Position numbers and translations under genes: made by a program
Shown: positions 16,453 to 17,611 of the stretch, one piece after another
How positions within the stretch are numbered: position 1 is the first letter of the stretch
How the letters are laid out: each line of letters begins with the position of its first letter
The notes under the pieces: model-generated
What the model was told of the DNA's origin: nothing
Database searches by the model: none
What the model saw: only the letters and a program-made list of their open reading frames with translations
Source of the DNA: Bacteroidota bacterium
Lineage (GTDB): Bacteria > Bacteroidota > Bacteroidia > Bacteroidales > Prolixibacteraceae
Assembly (NCBI GenBank): GCA_030706665.1
Contig: JAUZOB010000029.1
Coordinates: 1 to 17,611, forward strand
Direction of reading: 5' to 3'
DNA length: 17,611 nucleotides

Positions 16453-17611
16453 TCAATCAACAATTCGGGATACTGGCTGCTCATTTTTCTTAGTTCCCCA
16501 TTTTTTTTGAGGATTAGTTCCCATTTTAAAATTGAGTTGACTGCCTTTCTGTATGTCAGAATATTTGATGAATGACCGAGAATATGACTTATTATTAAGA
16601 GTTGCCGATTGGATATAAAAATTTTTATTCGAAACATTATTCGCATGAATATTAAAATCTTTTCCATTTGCAAGGTGGAGTCTGGCACTTTTCACAGAAG
16701 GACTTCCGATGGCATAATAGTCCATCCCGGGAGTAACAGGATAGAAACCTAATGTACTGAAAATATACCAAGCGGACATCTGACCGCAATCATCATTTCC
16801 GCAAAGGCCATCACGTGAATCCTTATAAAGTGTGGTTTTAATCTGATTAACCAGTTGTTGCGTTTTCCAGGGCTGTCCCGAATAATCATAAAGATAAGCA
16901 ATGTGGTGACTTGGTTCGTTGCCATGTGCATATTGGCCGATCAATCCTGTTACATCTACAGCATCCTTATTATCAACCGAAGCTACCGTATTAAAAAGAT
17001 CATCAAGTTTAGCGTTAAACTTTTCGTTGCCCCCCATTAGGCTGATTAGCTTATTGATATCCTGAGGAACATAAAAGCTATATTGCCATGAGCTACCTTC
17101 GGTAAAGTCGCCTTGCCCTAAAATTGAAACAGCTTTCGGATCAAATGGGGTCACCCAACTACCATCGGCATGTTTTCCCCGCATAAAACCAATTGACGGA
17201 TCAAATAAGTTCCGGTAAGATTTGGCACGATTGGTGAAAAGAGCAACATCCTCTTTTTTCGACAGCTTTCTGGCTACCTGTGCGATACACCAGTCATCAT
17301 ATGCATATTCAAGTCCCTTCGAAACCGAATTACCTTCGAGTTCACTGGGAATATAATTCATCTTTTTCAGCAAAGCAATTCCCCTGTTGTCATCCATCGC
17401 ACTTTTCCGCATGGCTTCATATGCCAATTCATAGTCAAATCCTTTCTGATCATGAAGGATAGCCTCCGAGATCACAGGAATCGAATGGTAGCCGATCATA
17501 CAATAAGTTTCATTTGCTCCATACTCATTGATTGGGAGTTGACCGATTTGTTTATATCGTTCCAACATAGAATTTATAAAACGGATATTTTTCTCGGGAT
17601 ATATTAAGGCA
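16453..17611 (-). CDS. GH92 alpha-mannosidase (5' part beyond the window)
   Basis: The frame is open to the right edge and ends with TGA at 16455-16453, giving about 385 residues, roughly the C-terminal half of a family whose members are usually near 750. GH92 enzymes are calcium-dependent inverting exo-alpha-mannosidases. The catalytic-domain blocks are clear: TEGSSWQYSFYVPQD, HGNEPSHHIAYLYD and CGNDDCGQMSAWYIFSTLGF. The Glu of T-E-G-S-S-W (codon 17098-17100) likely corresponds to the general acid E533 of BT3990, and the second Asp of N-D-D (codon 16789-16791) to the base D644. Retention of that Glu argues against a mannose-1-phosphate-type GH92, in which it is Gln. The His-Glu pair reported for alpha-1,2-specific members is not evident; T-G-L-I-G-Q-Y occurs in the roughly corresponding stretch. 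The C-terminus W-G-T-K-K-N-E-Q-P looks natural. The gene is the most upstream visible member of the operon. Confidence 0.93.
   Translation of the reverse strand, partial: ALIYPEKNIRFINSMLERYKQIGQLPINEYGANETYCMIGYHSIPVISEAILHDQKGFDYELAYEAMRKSAMDDNRGIALLKKMNYIPSELEGNSVSKGLEYAYDDWCIAQVARKLSKKEDVALFTNRAKSYRNLFDPSIGFMRGKHADGSWVTPFDPKAVSILGQGDFTEGSSWQYSFYVPQDINKLISLMGGNEKFNAKLDDLFNTVASVDNKDAVDVTGLIGQYAHGNEPSHHIAYLYDYSGQPWKTQQLVNQIKTTLYKDSRDGLCGNDDCGQMSAWYIFSTLGFYPVTPGMDYYAIGSPSVKSARLHLANGKDFNIHANNVSNKNFYIQSATLNNKSYSRSFIKYSDIQKGSQLNFKMGTNPQKKWGTKKNEQPVSRIVD

Noticed and set aside
16341..16688. Minus-strand frame of 115 codons spanning the GH92-GH78 junction
   Set aside because: It overlaps the end of GH92 and the start of GH78 in a third frame; the GH92 C-terminus is natural in length, so there is no need for a frameshifted extension.

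Overview
The window looks like chromosomal DNA of a member of the Bacteroidota, probably Bacteroidales. The reasons are a long run of co-directional secreted carbohydrate-active enzymes, signal peptides ending in FAQ, VFG-Q or NAQ, start codons without clear Shine-Dalgarno sequences, a TTTG-N19-TA-rich promoter-like element, and the tail of a family 4-type glycosyltransferase abutting rnhB. No species can be named from the sequence. Every confident gene lies on the minus strand, so transcription runs from right to left.

Region 1 (1-3054) is housekeeping-like. It holds rnhB (ribonuclease HII) and then, 103 bases downstream, a large membrane protein with a CPBP (CAAX-protease/bacteriocin-processing) intramembrane protease core. 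That protein runs off the left edge. Its protease core is flanked on both sides by copies of the same PepSY-like extracytoplasmic module, a clear internal duplication.

Region 2 (3055-3806) is about 750 bases without an intact gene. It contains a 50-codon C-terminal relic of a glycosyltransferase ending one base before rnhB, a large imperfect inverted repeat with 22-base arms, two hairpins that may act as terminators, and a plus-strand open tail of unknown origin. It looks like the scarred junction where a sugar-utilisation cluster met an older gene block.

Region 3 (3807-17611) is a tightly packed glycan-degradation operon, in transcription order: GH92 alpha-mannosidase (5' part beyond the right edge), GH78 alpha-L-rhamnosidase, GH2 beta-galactosidase-like enzyme, a second GH78 with different N-terminal architecture, an MGH1-like (alpha/alpha)6-barrel hydrolase of unassigned specificity, and a GH127/DUF1680 beta-L-arabinofuranosidase-like enzyme with the E-x-C plus C-C cysteine-glycosidase signature. 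Five of the six have a visible N-terminal signal or signal-like segment, and none shows an obvious lipobox. The set therefore reads as the periplasmic trimming part of a polysaccharide utilisation locus. SusC/SusD, the regulator and any endo-acting surface enzyme are not in view. The predicted substrate carries alpha-L-rhamnosyl, beta-galactosyl, alpha-mannosyl and a beta-linked furanose or furanose-like sugar. The combination does not match a glycan I can name with confidence.
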